From assembly GCF_007997035.1 (NCBI RefSeq), contig NZ_VOSS01000020.1, positions 1-62,550 of the forward strand: a stretch of DNA of 62,550 nt. The letters run 5' to 3'. This stretch comes from Ralstonia sp. TCR112 (GTDB lineage: Bacteria; Pseudomonadota; Gammaproteobacteria; Burkholderiales; Burkholderiaceae). The position numbers and the translations under genes are program-made. A model generated the notes under the pieces. It was given only the letters and a program-made list of their open reading frames with translations, did not search any database and was not told the DNA's origin. Shown one piece after another: positions 8,013 through 16,405 of this stretch (within the stretch, counting starts at the first letter, position 1; each line of letters begins with the position of its first letter).

Positions 8013-9347
8013 ATGCCAGCCCACACCCTCAACGCGAGCGGCGCAGCAGCACGCGCCGCCGACACCCATCGACATCCCGCGCCCTGGCGCGCCGTGCTGG
8101 CTGCCAGCGTCGGCAACGCGCTCGAATACTACGATCTGCTGATCTACGGCTATTTCGCCATCACCATCGGCAAGCTGTTCTTCCCGACGGGCGATGCGTG
8201 GAGTTCGCTGATGCTCTCCGTCGGCACGTTCGGCGTGTCGTTCATCATGCGGCCGCTGGGCTCGATGGTGCTTGGCAGCTATGCAGACCGCGTGGGCCGC
8301 AAGGCCGCGCTGACGTGGTCGATCCTGCTGATGATGCTGGGCACGGCGATGATCGCGTTCGCGCCGACATACGCATCGATCGGTCTATGGTCGCCGGCCA
8401 TCGTGATCGTGGCGCGGCTGCTGCAGGGCTTTTCGGCCGGCGGAGAATTCGGATCTGCCACGGCGTTCATGATCGAGCACGCCAACGGCAAGCGCATGGG
8501 CTACAACGCGAGCTGGCAGGCCGCCACGCAGGGTCTCGCCACCTTGCTGGCAGCGGGCTTGAGCGCGTGGATCACCTACGCGCTGACCCCGGCACAGGTG
8601 GAGTCATGGAGCTGGCGTGTGGCGTTCCTGTTCGGCTTGCTGATCGGGCCGATTGGCGTCTACATCCGCCGCCATACGCCGGAAACGCCGGAGTTCGTGG
8701 CCATGCAGGCGGAAGCGCCGGCCGCGCTGCAGGAGCGCTCGCCGCTGCGCGACACGCTCACGCAGGGTTTGCCGGGGCTACTGCTGGGCGCGGGGGTGGT
8801 CGTGGCCGTCACCGCATTCAACTACGTGCAGAAGGTCTACATGCCGACCTATGCCATCAATCAACTCCACATCGCGACCAGTGCATCGCTGGTCTGCACG
8901 ATGATCACGGGCGCGATGCTGATGATCATGGCGCCGGCGTTCGGCCTGCTGGCGGATCGTTTCGGCAGCATCCGCGTGGTGTCGATTGCGATGGTGGTGA
9001 TTGCGCTGTCGACGTATCCGATGTTTGCCACGCTGGTGGCACAGCCGACGTTCTGGACGCTGCTGGTCATGCAGGCCATCGTTGGTGTATTGCTCGCAGC
9101 CATCCTGGCGCCGCTGCCTGCGTTGCTCGCCGACATTTTCCCGACGCGTACACGCGGCACGGGCCTGGCGCTGAGCTACAACCTGTCGGTAACGATCTTC
9201 GGCGGGTTCTCGCCGCTGATCGTCACGTGGCTGATCGGTGTCACGCACATCAAGACGTCGCCAAGTTTCTATGTGTTTGCGACCACGCTGATCAGCCTGG
9301 CCTCGCTGTGGACGCTGCGCGGGCGCGCTCGTGCGGCTCGCAACTGA
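8013..9347 (+). CDS. MFS transporter, metabolite:proton symporter type
   Basis: This 444-residue, 12-segment inner-membrane carrier has the MHS-family signatures NALEYYDLLIYGYFA in TM1, SYADRVGRKAAL in loop 2-3 and LLQGFSAGGEFGSATAFMIEH in TM4. Relatives (ProP, KgtP, CitA types) import organic acids or betaines with protons. It lies between the HypT-like regulator and the M14-type deacylase. That suggests import of an N-acylated amino acid that the deacylase then hydrolyses; this link is inference. The start is supported by GGGGAGAC upstream. Confidence 0.88.
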   Translation: MPAHTLNASGAAARAADTHRHPAPWRAVLAASVGNALEYYDLLIYGYFAITIGKLFFPTGDAWSSLMLSVGTFGVSFIMRPLGSMVLGSYADRVGRKAALTWSILLMMLGTAMIAFAPTYASIGLWSPAIVIVARLLQGFSAGGEFGSATAFMIEHANGKRMGYNASWQAATQGLATLLAAGLSAWITYALTPAQVESWSWRVAFLFGLLIGPIGVYIRRHTPETPEFVAMQAEAPAALQERSPLRDTLTQGLPGLLLGAGVVVAVTAFNYVQKVYMPTYAINQLHIATSASLVCTMITGAMLMIMAPAFGLLADRFGSIRVVSIAMVVIALSTYPMFATLVAQPTFWTLLVMQAIVGVLLAAILAPLPALLADIFPTRTRGTGLALSYNLSVTIFGGFSPLIVTWLIGVTHIKTSPSFYVFATTLISLASLWTLRGRARAARN

Positions 9348-9378
9348 ACAGACTTCTCGTCACACCGAAGGATTTCGC

Positions 9379-10365
9379 ATGATGACCCTGGAGGCGCTGC
9401 GCGCCACGCTCCCGGTCTACCCGATCGAGTTGCGCAAGCCTGATATCCGCCGTTGGAAAACCGGCACGCACGGCATCGATTACGTCCATACGTTCGACAG
9501 CGGAATGCCCGGCCCGCACGTCATGATCAACGCGCTCACGCACGGCAACGAGCTGTGCGGTGCGATTGCCGTGGATGCGCTGCTGGCTGCCGGCGTGTGT
9601 CCGGCACGTGGCAGGCTCACGCTGTCATTCGCCAACGTCGAGGCGTATGAGCGCTTCGATATCAACGACCCGGATGCCACGCGCTTCATCGATGAAGACC
9701 TCAACCGCGTGTGGTCTGCGGACAAGCTGGATGGCCCGGGCAACACGCTGGAACTGCGCCGCGCGCGCGAGTTGCGCCCGGTGATCGACACGGTGGATTA
9801 CCTGCTCGATATCCACTCGATGCATGAGAAGGCCGAGCCGCTGATGCTGACCGGTCCGCATGCCAAAGGCGTCGCATTGGGCCGCCAGGTCGGTGCGCCT
9901 ACGCATCTGATGATCGATGCCGGCCATGCTGCCGGCCGCCGCCTGCGCGACTACGGCGGCTTTGGCGATGCCGCCAGTACGAAGAACGCGCTGCTGATCG
10001 AATGCGGTCAGCACTTCGAGCGCGTGAGCCGCGATGTGGCGCTGGATGCGTGCGCGCGCTTCCTGGTGGCGCTGGGCACCGTCGATGCATCTACGGTATC
10101 GGAATGGCTGGGCATGGCGCCTGCGCTGGACGTGCGCTGCATTCGCGTGACGGATCCGGTCGTCGCCAACTCCACGGCGTTCCGCTTTGTGGACGACTAT
10201 CGCGGCATGGAAACCATCGCGCGCGCCGGCACCGTCATCGCCACCGATGGCGAATCGAACATCGTCACGCCATACGACAACTGCGTGCTGCTGCAGCCGT
10301 CGCTGCGGCATCTGGCGCCCGGCGTGACCGTGGTCCGGCTCGGCAAACCGGAAGGCGGGGCTTAA
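9379..10365 (+). CDS. Succinylglutamate desuccinylase/aspartoacylase family enzyme
   Basis: A 328-residue zinc hydrolase of the M14/AstE-AspA clan. Zinc ligands are visible in THGNE (H55, E58) and DIHSMH (H146). The catalytic glutamate candidate is E208 in LIECGQHFE. Such enzymes remove an acyl group from N-acyl amino acids. The start at 9379 has GAAGGA 6 bases upstream; an in-frame ATG at 9331 lies inside the MFS gene. It follows the transporter by 31 bases, so the two are probably one operon. Its stop overlaps the convergent TetR gene by 3 bases. Confidence 0.85.
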   Translation: MMTLEALRATLPVYPIELRKPDIRRWKTGTHGIDYVHTFDSGMPGPHVMINALTHGNELCGAIAVDALLAAGVCPARGRLTLSFANVEAYERFDINDPDATRFIDEDLNRVWSADKLDGPGNTLELRRARELRPVIDTVDYLLDIHSMHEKAEPLMLTGPHAKGVALGRQVGAPTHLMIDAGHAAGRRLRDYGGFGDAASTKNALLIECGQHFERVSRDVALDACARFLVALGTVDASTVSEWLGMAPALDVRCIRVTDPVVANSTAFRFVDDYRGMETIARAGTVIATDGESNIVTPYDNCVLLQPSLRHLAPGVTVVRLGKPEGGA

Positions 10366-11030
10366 GCGCCGAGCATGGCGCGCAACGTGCCGAGCACGAC
10401 CTGGCGGCAGTTGCGCACCATCTTCTCTTCGGGGTCTCGATAGCCGGTCAGAAGCCACGCTGCACCGACGTTGGTCAGGGCGCCCACCAGGGCCAGGCCG
10501 ATGATGCGTTGGTCGGCGCGCAGCTCGGCGTCGTCGTCATCCGGGGCGCCGGGCAGTTGGGCATTCGCCATGATCTGCTTGCCAAACTCCAGCAGGTTGC
10601 GCTGGTAGGTCGCGTCCGTTTCCGGGCTCACGCCCATCACTTCGAGCAGCAGCACGCGCGCCGCGCAGGGGTCACGCAAGAACGCGAAAAACGCGTGCAG
10701 GCCGGCGTCGACACGTGCCTCCAGCGTGTTGCTAACAGCGGCGGTGGCGTCCGACACCTGTGCGCGCAAGTCTTCGGCATGCTGCTGGTAGGTCGCACGC
10801 AGCAGGGCTTCGGTACTGTCGAACGCGGCGTAGAAATACCGATCATTGAGCTTCGCTTCCTGGCAGATCGCGCGCACGGTGGCCTTGCGAAAGCCCACCG
10901 TGCCGAAGACCCGCGTGCCAGCGCGGATCAACGCATCGCGGCGCTCTGCTGCGCGTGCCTCCGGCGGCACACCGCCGTACGGGCGGCCTTTTCTGGCGGG
11001 TGCGTCGGCTGTTTCAAGTGTTTTCTCCAT
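10362..11030 (-). CDS. TetR family transcriptional regulator
   Basis: 222 residues with a basic N-terminal arm, then a TetR helix-turn-helix at about 27-75 (RAGTRVFGTVGFRKATVRAI, then NDRYFYAAFDSTEALL). The C-terminal ligand domain is poorly conserved, as usual. It is divergent from the Baeyer-Villiger monooxygenase gene, with an inverted repeat GTGGTG-N8-CACCAC at 11066-11085 between them. It most likely represses that monooxygenase/hydrolase operon and itself. Confidence 0.9.
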   Translation of the reverse strand: MEKTLETADAPARKGRPYGGVPPEARAAERRDALIRAGTRVFGTVGFRKATVRAICQEAKLNDRYFYAAFDSTEALLRATYQQHAEDLRAQVSDATAAVSNTLEARVDAGLHAFFAFLRDPCAARVLLLEVMGVSPETDATYQRNLLEFGKQIMANAQLPGAPDDDDAELRADQRIIGLALVGALTNVGAAWLLTGYRDPEEKMVRNCRQVVLGTLRAMLGA

Positions 11031-11065
11031 TTCGCTATTTGACGTCAGGACGCCCGAAAATTAAA

Positions 11066-11085
11066 GTGGTGACGAATCACACCAC
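11066..11085. promoter_or_regulatory. Candidate TetR operator between the regulator and the BVMO operon
   Basis: Perfect 6-bp inverted repeat GTGGTG (11066-11071) / CACCAC (11080-11085) with an 8-bp centre. Partly symmetric A/T flanks (TTAAA before, ATTTAA after) extend it. Size and position fit a TetR dimer site controlling both divergent genes. Confidence 0.5.
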
Positions 11086-11137
11086 ATTTAAGACGAAATT
11101 TGCCACGCCCGCAGCCGGGTCGCGAACAGGAGACCGC

Positions 11138-12688
11138 ATGGACACGACGATGAAGCACAGCGCCAGCCGGACCGCGCCCCGCAACCGGGCAGCCGCGCCG
11201 GATACCGACCTCGACGTGCTCATCGTCGGCGCGGGCCTTTCGGGCATTGGCGCGGCGTATCACCTGCGCGAGCGCTGCCCGTCGGCGCGTTTCACCATCC
11301 TCGAAGGGCGCGAAACCATCGGCGGCACATGGGACTTGTTCCGCTATCCGGGCATCCGCTCGGACTCCGACATGTTCACGCTCGGCTACAGCTTCCGGCC
11401 GTGGCACAGCAGCAAGGCCATCTCTGACGGCCAGACGATTCTCGATTACATCCGCGACACCGCGCGCGTGTTCGGCATCGACAAGTCGATCCGTTTCCGC
11501 CACAAGGTGACGGGCGCGAGCTGGGATTCCACCGCCGCGCGCTGGACCGTGCAGGCGCTGCGCAGCGATGGCACGCGCGAGGAGCCGGTGCAGTTCACCT
11601 GCAAGTTCCTCTACATGTGCAGCGGCTACTACGATTACGAAGAGGGCCACGCGCCGACGTGGCCCGAAATGGACACGTTCCAGGGCCGCATCGTCCATCC
11701 GCAGCACTGGCCGAACGATCTGTCGTACGCGGGCAAGCGCGTGGTGGTGATCGGCAGCGGCGCCACGGCCGTCACGCTGGTGCCCGCGATGGCCGGCACC
11801 GCGCAGCACGTGACGATGCTGCAGCGCTCGCCCACGTACATCGTGTCGCGGCCGGAGCAGGATGCCGTGGCCAACACGTTGCGCCGCTGGCTGCCGTCGG
11901 GCCTCGCTCACCGGCTGGTGCGTACGAAGAACGTGCTGCTGACGATGTACTTCTATAGCCTCGCGCGTCGCAAGCCCAAGGCATTCAAAGACTTCATCAT
12001 CCGCATGGCCGGCAAGCAGATCGGTCCCGGCTTCGACGTGCGCAAACACCTGACCCCGCGCTACAACCCGTGGGACCAGCGCCTGTGTCTCGTGCCGGAT
12101 GGCGATCTGTTCAAGACGATTCGCGCGGGCAAGGCGTCGATTGCGACGGACGAAATCGCACGCTTCACGCCGACCGGTCTGCAGCTCAAGAGCGGTGAAC
12201 ATCTCGACGCCGACGTGATCGTCACGGCCACGGGGCTCAAGCTGAAGGTGCTGGGCGGCGCGGCCATCACCGTCGACGGGCGTGCCGTGAATCTGGCCGA
12301 GACAGTGTCGTACAAGGGCATGATGTACAGCGGCGTGCCGAACCTGGCGTCGTCGTTCGGCTATACGAATGCGTCGTGGACGTTGAAGGCCGAGCTGATT
12401 GCGCAATACGTCTGCAGGCTGCTCAACCACATGCAGGCCAACGGTTTCGATACCTGCGTGCCGCGTCTTGATGACGAAGCCATGAGCCGCGAGCCCGCCG
12501 TCGATCTGACCTCTGGCTACATCCAACGCGCGGCGGCCATCCTGCCCAAACAGGGTGACAAGCAGCCGTGGAAGTCGTATCAGAACTACGCGCGCGATCT
12601 GATGATGCTGAAGTTCGGCACACTGGCCGACAGCGCCATGCAGTTCGAGCGTCGCGCTCAGCCGATCGGCGCGGCGCAGCCCGCCTAA
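11138..12688 (+). CDS. Flavin-binding Baeyer-Villiger type monooxygenase (EthA-like)
   Basis: This 516-residue enzyme has an FAD-binding GAGLSGIG motif near residue 30 and the Baeyer-Villiger fingerprint FQGRIVHPQHWP at residues 181-192 (pattern FxGxxxHxxxWP). Directly after that comes the NADP-binding VVVIGSGATAVTL. Enzymes of this group insert an oxygen next to a carbonyl, turning ketones into esters or lactones. The start at 11138 has AGGAGA just upstream; the open frame to 10955 runs through the TetR gene and is not used. An alpha/beta hydrolase gene follows after 23 bases, which fits ketone-to-ester-to-acid degradation. Confidence 0.9.
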   Translation: MDTTMKHSASRTAPRNRAAAPDTDLDVLIVGAGLSGIGAAYHLRERCPSARFTILEGRETIGGTWDLFRYPGIRSDSDMFTLGYSFRPWHSSKAISDGQTILDYIRDTARVFGIDKSIRFRHKVTGASWDSTAARWTVQALRSDGTREEPVQFTCKFLYMCSGYYDYEEGHAPTWPEMDTFQGRIVHPQHWPNDLSYAGKRVVVIGSGATAVTLVPAMAGTAQHVTMLQRSPTYIVSRPEQDAVANTLRRWLPSGLAHRLVRTKNVLLTMYFYSLARRKPKAFKDFIIRMAGKQIGPGFDVRKHLTPRYNPWDQRLCLVPDGDLFKTIRAGKASIATDEIARFTPTGLQLKSGEHLDADVIVTATGLKLKVLGGAAITVDGRAVNLAETVSYKGMMYSGVPNLASSFGYTNASWTLKAELIAQYVCRLLNHMQANGFDTCVPRLDDEAMSREPAVDLTSGYIQRAAAILPKQGDKQPWKSYQNYARDLMMLKFGTLADSAMQFERRAQPIGAAQPA

Positions 12689-12711
12689 CCGCCTCCCGCT
12701 TTGGGGACACT

Positions 12712-13668
12712 ATGACCAGCATCGTTCTTGGCGTCATCGCGCTTGCCATCCTGGCGCCTGTTGCGTTCACGTTTTTCATCGCTCGCCGCGTCACCAAGGG
12801 GTTTCCGCCCGAAGGCAAGTTCCTCGATGTCGGCGCAGATCGCGTGCATTACACCGATCGGGGCAAGGGGCCGGCCATCGTGTTCGTGCATGGCCTGTGC
12901 GGGAATCTGCGCAACTTTGCCTACCTGGATATGGAACGGCTGGCGCGCTCACACCGCGTGATCGTGATCGACCGACCGGGGGCAGGGCGATCCGTGCGCG
13001 GCGCCGATTCGCCGGCCAATATTTACGCGCAGGCGCGCATGGTCGCGCAGTGCATCGAGAAGCTTGGGCTCGACAAGCCCGTGCTGGTGGGGCATTCGCT
13101 TGGCGGGGCGATTTCACTGGCGGTCGGGCTGAACCATCCGCAAGTCATTCGCCGGCTCGCGTTGATTGCGCCGCTCACGCATGCAGAGAGCGCGCCTCCG
13201 GGTGCGTTCGGGGGCCTGGTGTTGCCGTCGCCGCTGGTGCGCAGGCTGGTGTCATGGACGCTGGCGATCCCCCTGTCGATCATCAACTCCCGCAAGGCCA
13301 TCGCAGCGGTGTTCGCGCCCGAGGCCATGCCGAAGGATTTCCCGTTCAAGGGCGGCGGTCTGCTGGGGCTGCGTCCGCACGTGTTCTATGCGGCATCGTC
13401 GGATCTGGTCGCCGCCCCGGAAGATCTGCCCGACATGGAGCGCCGTTATGCATCGATGACGGTGCCTGTCGACGTGTTGTACGGCCGCGGAGACCGCATC
13501 CTCAACGTCAAGCGCCAGGGCGAAGCGCTCAAGCAGAAGCTGGATCGTGTGAACCTGCGCATCATCGACGGCGGCCATATGCTGCCCGTGACGCAGCCGG
13601 CGTTGACGACGGATTGGGTGTTGGCGGTGGCCGCCGAGGCGCCTGTGCAAGCCAGGGCGCTTGCGTAA
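12712..13668 (+). CDS. Alpha/beta hydrolase with N-terminal membrane anchor
   Basis: A 318-residue protein. A hydrophobic segment at residues 3-25 (VLGVIALAILAPVAFTFFI) looks like a membrane anchor or signal. The hydrolase fold shows the oxyanion HGLCG, the nucleophile elbow GHSLGG (S129) and the catalytic His in DGGHMLP near the C-terminus. It is in the same operon as the Baeyer-Villiger monooxygenase, so cleaving the ester or lactone that enzyme makes is the likely job. The substrate is not visible from sequence. Confidence 0.87.
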   Translation: MTSIVLGVIALAILAPVAFTFFIARRVTKGFPPEGKFLDVGADRVHYTDRGKGPAIVFVHGLCGNLRNFAYLDMERLARSHRVIVIDRPGAGRSVRGADSPANIYAQARMVAQCIEKLGLDKPVLVGHSLGGAISLAVGLNHPQVIRRLALIAPLTHAESAPPGAFGGLVLPSPLVRRLVSWTLAIPLSIINSRKAIAAVFAPEAMPKDFPFKGGGLLGLRPHVFYAASSDLVAAPEDLPDMERRYASMTVPVDVLYGRGDRILNVKRQGEALKQKLDRVNLRIIDGGHMLPVTQPALTTDWVLAVAAEAPVQARALA

Positions 13669-13709
13669 TGTGATGACCCTGGCGGCTGCCAGGGCTGCAG
13701 CAGAAAAGC

Positions 13710-13737
13710 AAAAAGCCCTGCCGAAGCAGGGCTTTTT
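13710..13737. terminator. Bidirectional Rho-independent terminator
   Basis: Perfect 12-bp inverted repeat AAAAAGCCCTGC (13710-13721) / GCAGGGCTTTTT (13726-13737) with loop CGAA. A T run on one strand and an A run on the other let it end both the hydrolase operon (+) and the tRNA transcript (-). Confidence 0.9.
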
Positions 13738-13743
13738 GGTATT

Positions 13744-13820
<77 letters not shown>

Positions 13821-13868
13821 GAAGAAGCGGGATTCTACCGTCTTCGGCGAATATGTCAACCCCCTGCG

Positions 13869-15572
13869 TCAGTCGTTGCGATAAATATCCACATCCTTGG
13901 TCTCGCGCACGAACAGCACACCGATCACGAAGGTGATGGCCGCGATCCAGATCGGGTACCACAGACCATGGTAGATATTGCCGTTCTGGGCTACCAGGGC
14001 GAACGAGATGGTCGGCAGCAGGCCCCCGAACCAGCCGTTGCCGATGTGATACGGCAGCGACATCGACGAGTACCGGATGCGCGTCGGGAACATCTCCACC
14101 AGCATCGCCGCGATCGGGCCGTAGACCATGGTCACGTAGATCACCAGGATCACCAGGATCACCAGCACCATGACCGTGTTCATCTGGGCGGGATCGGCCT
14201 TGGCGGGGTAGTTGGCCGCCTTGAGCGACTCGCTCACCTGCTTCTTGAAGTCGGCGATCTTCGTCTTGCTGTCGGCGTCGAAACTCTGACCGTCCGGCGT
14301 ACGGGTGGCGTTGAGCGAGCTGATCTGCTTACCCGCGATCGACACCGAGGCCACCGTGCCGGCCGGGCCTTCGACCGTCTCGTAGCTGGCCGACGCCTGC
14401 GCCAGCGTACGCTTGGCGATGTCGCACGACGAGCGGAAGTCCACCTCGCGGGCGATCGGGCTGCCCTGGAACGAGCACTCCTTCGGATCGACCGTGATGG
14501 TGATCTGCGCGGTCTGCTGGGCACGCTCCAGCGCCGGGTTGGCGTAGTGCGTGAGCGCCTTGAACAGCGGGAAGTAGGTCAGCACCGCCAGCAGGCAGCC
14601 GGCCATGATGATCTTCTTGCGGCCGATGCGGTCCGACAGCGACCCGAAGAACACGAAGAACGGCGTGCCGATGGCAAGCGCCACGGCAATCAGCACGTTG
14701 GCCGTGAAGGCGTCGACCTTCAGCACCTGCGTGAGGAAGAACAGCGCGTAGAACTGGCCCGTGTACCAGACCACAGCCTGGCCGGCGGTCAGGCCGATCA
14801 GCGCCAGGATCACGATCTTCAGGTTGCGCCATTGGCCGAACGCTTCCGTCAGCGGGGCCTTGGAGGTCTTGCCCTCGGCCTTCATCTTCTGGAATGCCGG
14901 CGATTCGCTCATCGACAGGCGGATGTACACCGACGTGGCGAGCAGCAGGATCGAGACCAGGAACGGGATACGCCAGCCCCAGTCGTCGAACGCCTTGCCG
15001 GTCAGTTCGCGCACGGCCAGGATGACGACCAGCGAGAGGAACAAGCCCAGCGTGGCCGTCGTCTGGATCCATGACGTGTACGCGCCGCGGCGGCCGTGCG
15101 GGGCATGCTCGGCGACATACGTGGCAGCGCCGCCGTACTCGCCGCCCAGCGCCAGACCTTGCAGCATGCGCAGCGCGATCAGGATGATCGGCGCGGTGAC
15201 GCCAATCGTGCCGTATGACGGAAGCAGGCCGACGATGAACGTCGACGTACCCATGATGACGATGGTGACCAGGAACGTGTACTTGCGCCCGATCATGTCG
15301 CCCAGACGGCCGAACACCAGCGCGCCGAACGGGCGTACCAGGAAGCCAGCGGCAAACGCCAGCAACGCAAAGATGAAGCCCGCCGTGGGGTCCAGGCCCG
15401 AGAAGAACTGCTTGGCGATGATGGCCGCCAACGAGCCGTAGAGATAGAAGTCGTACCACTCGAACACCGTCCCCAGCGACGAGGCGAAGATGACCTTCTT
15501 CTCCTCCTTCGTCATGGGCGCGGGCTGCACGCGCCCGGCGGGCGCGTTCGGTGCACTTTGCACGGTTGCCAT
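13869..15572 (-). CDS. MHS-family MFS transporter with a ~120-residue periplasmic insert
   Basis: A 567-residue carrier. TM1 (LGTVFEWYDFYLYG), the loop 2-3 motif GRLGDMIGRK and TM4 (ALRMLQGLALGGEYGGAATY) are those of ProP/KgtP-type metabolite:proton symporters, normally about 430-450 residues long. The extra length is a hydrophilic block at about residues 345-463 between TM9 and TM10. This side should face the periplasm, and the block carries two cysteines (C366, C383). The start at 15572 has AGGAGAC upstream. The substrate is unknown. Confidence 0.87.
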   Translation of the reverse strand: MATVQSAPNAPAGRVQPAPMTKEEKKVIFASSLGTVFEWYDFYLYGSLAAIIAKQFFSGLDPTAGFIFALLAFAAGFLVRPFGALVFGRLGDMIGRKYTFLVTIVIMGTSTFIVGLLPSYGTIGVTAPIILIALRMLQGLALGGEYGGAATYVAEHAPHGRRGAYTSWIQTTATLGLFLSLVVILAVRELTGKAFDDWGWRIPFLVSILLLATSVYIRLSMSESPAFQKMKAEGKTSKAPLTEAFGQWRNLKIVILALIGLTAGQAVVWYTGQFYALFFLTQVLKVDAFTANVLIAVALAIGTPFFVFFGSLSDRIGRKKIIMAGCLLAVLTYFPLFKALTHYANPALERAQQTAQITITVDPKECSFQGSPIAREVDFRSSCDIAKRTLAQASASYETVEGPAGTVASVSIAGKQISSLNATRTPDGQSFDADSKTKIADFKKQVSESLKAANYPAKADPAQMNTVMVLVILVILVIYVTMVYGPIAAMLVEMFPTRIRYSSMSLPYHIGNGWFGGLLPTISFALVAQNGNIYHGLWYPIWIAAITFVIGVLFVRETKDVDIYRND

Positions 15573-16096
15573 GTTGTCTCCTGTTTTTGTCGTAGGTCGT
15601 CCCGCTGGGCACTGACATGACAACGCAAACGCTTTTCGCCCGCGGAAGTGTCAAGGATTGTGGGAGCCGAAACTTACGGCGTTCTGACAGGCATGTGCCT
15701 TTCGATGCACGCGAGGGGCGGTTCCGATCTCAAAGAAATCAAGCACTTGGGCTTGCGGCGTGGACTGCTGGTGCTGCGATCTGCCCCCTTGCCGGAATGC
15801 GTGCGCTGCATCATCGAACACCAGGCCGGCGGTGCTTCGCCAGACGGCATGCGCACCTACTGCGAATGTGCAAACGCACAAGATGGGGGGCGATCGCCAA
15901 CCTCGCTTCGGGCGATCCGAGCGGCCGCGCCGCCCGTTTTCCACTGGATGTCGTCTGCGGTTTCTTACGTTGTTTTGCAGCGCTAGGGAAAACCACTATC
16001 GCAGTAAACCGCCGCCGACGGCGTGAGTAAGAGTTCAGTCAGTTTCGCTATCCAGAATCGCCGCACACATTCCAAGAGCAAACCAGGAGACAGGCG
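15573..16096. other. Intergenic region between divergent transporter genes; no gene recognised
   Basis: This 524-bp spacer separates the MFS gene (-) from the DUF485-actP operon (+) and must hold both promoters. Open frames on both strands (for example 15617-16030 +) have no recognisable family, biased composition and no good ribosome site, so I read them as chance frames. I see no clear sigma-54 site, tRNA or terminator here. Confidence 0.6.
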
Positions 16097-16405
16097 ATGC
16101 AGGATGGATTGGTAGGAAAAATCGAGGCGCATCCGAAATATGCGCAGCTCAAACAGCGGCGCAACAAGCTAGGCCTCGTTCTGACAGTGCTGATGCTGGC
16201 CGTGTACTACGGCTACATCGCGCTGATCGCATTCGATAAGCCGTTTCTCGCCAAGCCCGTGGGCACAGGCGTGATGAGCGTGGGCGTGCCCGTCGGTATG
16301 GCGGTGATCATCTTCACCGTCGTCATTACCGGCATCTACGTACGCCGGGCCAACAGCGAATACGATCAACTGACGCAGGACATCCTGAAGGACGTCGCCA
16401 AATGA
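16097..16405 (+). CDS. DUF485 small membrane protein, ActP partner (YjcH-like)
   Basis: A 102-residue protein with two membrane segments: about 26-47 ([22 protein letters not shown]) and about 60-82 ([20 protein letters not shown]). Both are flanked by charged ends, and the N-terminus has the family's H-P-x-Y region ([17 protein letters not shown]). DUF485 proteins are encoded directly before ActP-type acetate symporters and are thought to assist them. AGGAGA precedes the start, and the stop overlaps the actP start in an ATGA, so translation is coupled. Confidence 0.92.
   Translation: MQDGLVGKIEAHPKYAQLKQRRNKLGLVLTVLMLAVYYGYIALIAFDKPFLAKPVGTGVMSVGVPVGMAVIIFTVVITGIYVRRANSEYDQLTQDILKDVAK

Noticed and set aside
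15617-16030. Open frames of 110-137 residues on both strands in the spacer before the DUF485 gene.
   Set aside because: No recognisable domain, no ribosome site, atypical composition, and the frames overlap each other.
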